The notes under the pieces were generated by a model, which worked only from the letters and a program-made list of their open reading frames with translations, was not told the origin of the DNA and made no database searches. From the NCBI GenBank assembly GCA_944391685.1, contig CALXUM010000005.1, positions 40,735 to 104,734 on the forward strand: a stretch of 64,000 bases of DNA, in the 5' to 3' direction. This DNA is from an uncultured Alphaproteobacteria bacterium (GTDB taxonomy: Bacteria; Pseudomonadota; Alphaproteobacteria; RF32; CAG-239). The position numbers and the translations under genes were made by a program. This document shows positions 62,224 to 64,000 of the stretch, piece by piece. Every line of letters begins with the position of its first letter. Within the stretch, counting starts at the first letter, position 1.

Positions 62224-62260
62224 AAAATAACCTCAGTAAACAAACTGAGGTTATTTTTTA
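62224..62260. terminator. Bidirectional terminator between secA and prfC
   Basis: A 12-bp stem, AATAACCTCAGT/ACTGAGGTTATT, with A and T runs either side. Confidence 0.93.
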
Positions 62261-63838
62261 TTCTTTTACCTTAGCAAATTTAATTTTAGGAAAGTCTTCT
62301 TGCGTTTTATTTAAATGCCAAGCATTACGAGCCAGAAACACCAAGTTTCCGTCATTGTCTTCGGCCAAGTTCATTTTGTTGGCATCATTAAAACGTTTCA
62401 TCTCGTTTTTGTCATCACAATCAATCCAGCGAGCCGTAAAATATTGCGTTGGTTCAAACATAACCGGCAATCCGAATTCATTTTTAATTCTATCTGCCAT
62501 AACCTCAAACTGCAAAACACCCACAACACCCACAATCCATTCTGCACCGATAATTGGTTTGAATATACTGGCTCCGCCTTCTTCGGCAATTTGTTTCAAT
62601 GCATCTCCCAAGTGTTTTGATTTTAGAGGGTCAAGAGCTCTGACGGATTTTAGAAGTTCCGGAGCAAAAGACGGAATACCGGTAAAATTAAATTTTTCGC
62701 CTTCAGTTAAAGTATCACCGATACGTAGTTGTCCGTGGTTAGGTATGCCGATAATATCTCCGGCATAAGCATCTTCTGCCAGTTCACGTTCTTGAGCCAA
62801 AAACATAACCGGCGTCGGCACTTTAATTTCTTTTCCGGTTCTAACCTGAATTAATTTCATCCCACGCTTAAAATGTCCTGAGCAAATTCGCATAAAAGCA
62901 ATTCTGTCACGATGCTTTGGGTCCATATTAGCCTGAATTTTGAATACAAATCCGCTTACTTTATTTTCATCAGGATTAACCATTCTCTCGGCAGCCGGAT
63001 GCGGGCGAGGAGAGGGAGCAAAGCTGTGCAAACCTTCCAATACTTCACGCACGCCAAAATTATTAATTGCACTACCAAAAAACACAGGGGTCAATGTTCC
63101 TGCCAAATAATCTTCAAGCTTAAACTTTGGGCAAAGTTCCTTAATCATCTCCACATCTTCACGCAATTTAGCTACCATATGAGCAGGTAGTAATTGATCA
63201 AGCTTTTCATCATCTAATCCGCGACAGGTTTCAATGGTAGCATTAATTTGGGATTTATCGCCTGTTTTATTCATCAAAATAAGTTGATCATTAATCAAGT
63301 CATAACAACCCAAAAAGTCTTTTCCGGAACCGATTGGCCAACTGGCGGGAGTTACATCCAAAGCCAAAGTTTTTTCAATTTCATCTAGAAGAGCAAAAGG
63401 ATCTTGTCCTTCACGATCAAGTTTATTGATAAAGGTAATAATAGGCACATCACGCAAACGGCAAACTTCAAACAATTTTTTGGTTTGAGCCTCAATACCT
63501 TTTGCTGAATCTAGGACCATAATTGCCGAATCAACAGCAGTCAAAACCCTGTATGTATCCTCAGAAAAATCTTCATGCCCCGGAGTATCAAGCAAATTAA
63601 AAGTTATTTCCTTATATTCAAAAGTCATAACTGATGATGCAACCGAAATTCCTCTTTCTTGTTCAACTTTCATCCAGTCTGAGCGAGCACGTCTGTTTTC
63701 TCCTCTGGCTTTAACAGCGCCGGCTTGTTGAATGGCACCGCCAAACAGCAATAATTTTTCGGTCAAAGTAGTTTTACCGGCATCGGGGTGAGAGATGATA
63801 GCAAAAGTTTTGCGTATATTAGGTTTATTATCAGACAT
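62258..63838 (-). CDS. prfC: Peptide chain release factor 3
   Basis: The 526-residue GTPase recycles RF1 and RF2 after termination. G1 is SHPDAGKTTLTEKLL, switch I region ERGISVASSVMTF, G3 LLDTPGHEDFSEDT, G4 FINKLDREG. The C-terminal domains include GVLQFEVMADRIKNEFGLPV, the RF3 signature that separates it from EF-G. The 3' end shares the secA terminator. Confidence 0.97.
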   Translation of the reverse strand: MSDNKPNIRKTFAIISHPDAGKTTLTEKLLLFGGAIQQAGAVKARGENRRARSDWMKVEQERGISVASSVMTFEYKEITFNLLDTPGHEDFSEDTYRVLTAVDSAIMVLDSAKGIEAQTKKLFEVCRLRDVPIITFINKLDREGQDPFALLDEIEKTLALDVTPASWPIGSGKDFLGCYDLINDQLILMNKTGDKSQINATIETCRGLDDEKLDQLLPAHMVAKLREDVEMIKELCPKFKLEDYLAGTLTPVFFGSAINNFGVREVLEGLHSFAPSPRPHPAAERMVNPDENKVSGFVFKIQANMDPKHRDRIAFMRICSGHFKRGMKLIQVRTGKEIKVPTPVMFLAQERELAEDAYAGDIIGIPNHGQLRIGDTLTEGEKFNFTGIPSFAPELLKSVRALDPLKSKHLGDALKQIAEEGGASIFKPIIGAEWIVGVVGVLQFEVMADRIKNEFGLPVMFEPTQYFTARWIDCDDKNEMKRFNDANKMNLAEDNDGNLVFLARNAWHLNKTQEDFPKIKFAKVKE

Positions 63839-64000
63839 ATTTAAACTTTCAAATGAACAAATTTGCCGTTTTTGTAATTCAAAACGGTTTTTAAGTCAAG
63901 AAAAGAGTTTGTTGCATAACATATTATGTTATGCGTCCAAAGGCTTTAATCTATAATTGACATAATAGTTTTATTAGATTAAACTAACAACAGAGGCAGG

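Overview
The window reads as chromosome of an AT-rich Gram-negative bacterium, most likely an alphaproteobacterium. The evidence is the ffh-rpsP-rimM-trmD-rplS block, a FliI/FliJ pair, an Mla-type outer-membrane lipid transport operon with a PqiC-like lipoprotein, SecA with a C-terminal zinc motif, and an iron-type superoxide dismutase. The species-level placement is inference.

Layout. 1-576: 5' part of a secreted Cys-rich repeat protein (minus strand). 791-3142: fliI, fliJ, sodB. 3306-4265: two unknown genes. 4325-6041: two cassette-like units, each one minus-strand gene plus a shared ~168-bp repeat, stacked behind the 3' end of tRNA-Glu. 6242-10057: promoter, structured leader and the ffh-rpsP-rimM-trmD-rplS operon. 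10120-16380: hisS, a catalytically stripped aspartate-semialdehyde-dehydrogenase relative, an MscS channel and murD, then tRNA-Thr. 16492-29049: a long minus-strand envelope-glycan operon (short UDP-glucose dehydrogenase, DUF616/WsaF/RgpF-type glycosyltransferases, a polyprenyl-phosphate phosphoribosyltransferase, PgpA, a small flippase-like protein and an epimerase) with two broken genes in the middle. 29157-50147: a compact podovirus-like prophage. 50175-64000: M23 peptidase, tRNA-Asp with a duplicated 3' end, PLD nuclease, mla operon, DUF5131 gene, parvulin, secA and prfC.

The prophage has a CI/S24-type repressor, divergent promoters, TerL, a GroES-like protein, portal, scaffold, capsid, P22-type connector and stabilisation proteins, tail fibres, an overlapping Rz/Rz1 spanin pair and a T4-type endolysin. 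No integrase or replication gene is visible. Between the head genes lie two accessory insertions that each start with a nearly identical promoter plus a terminator-bearing leader. Each contains a protein with the same ~36-residue N-terminus, one of them fused to an L,D-transpeptidase-like domain, accompanied by small multi-pass membrane proteins. I read these as candidate effector/immunity morons.

The observations most worth a second look are the tRNA-Glu cassette units, the prophage modules with a shared N-terminus, the dead ASADH paralogue, the hairpin repeat wedged between the ffh ribosome-binding site and its GTG start, and the putative polyprenyl-phospho-pentose pathway with a doubly interrupted GT-C transferase. 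All assignments come from reading the sequence; no database search was run.
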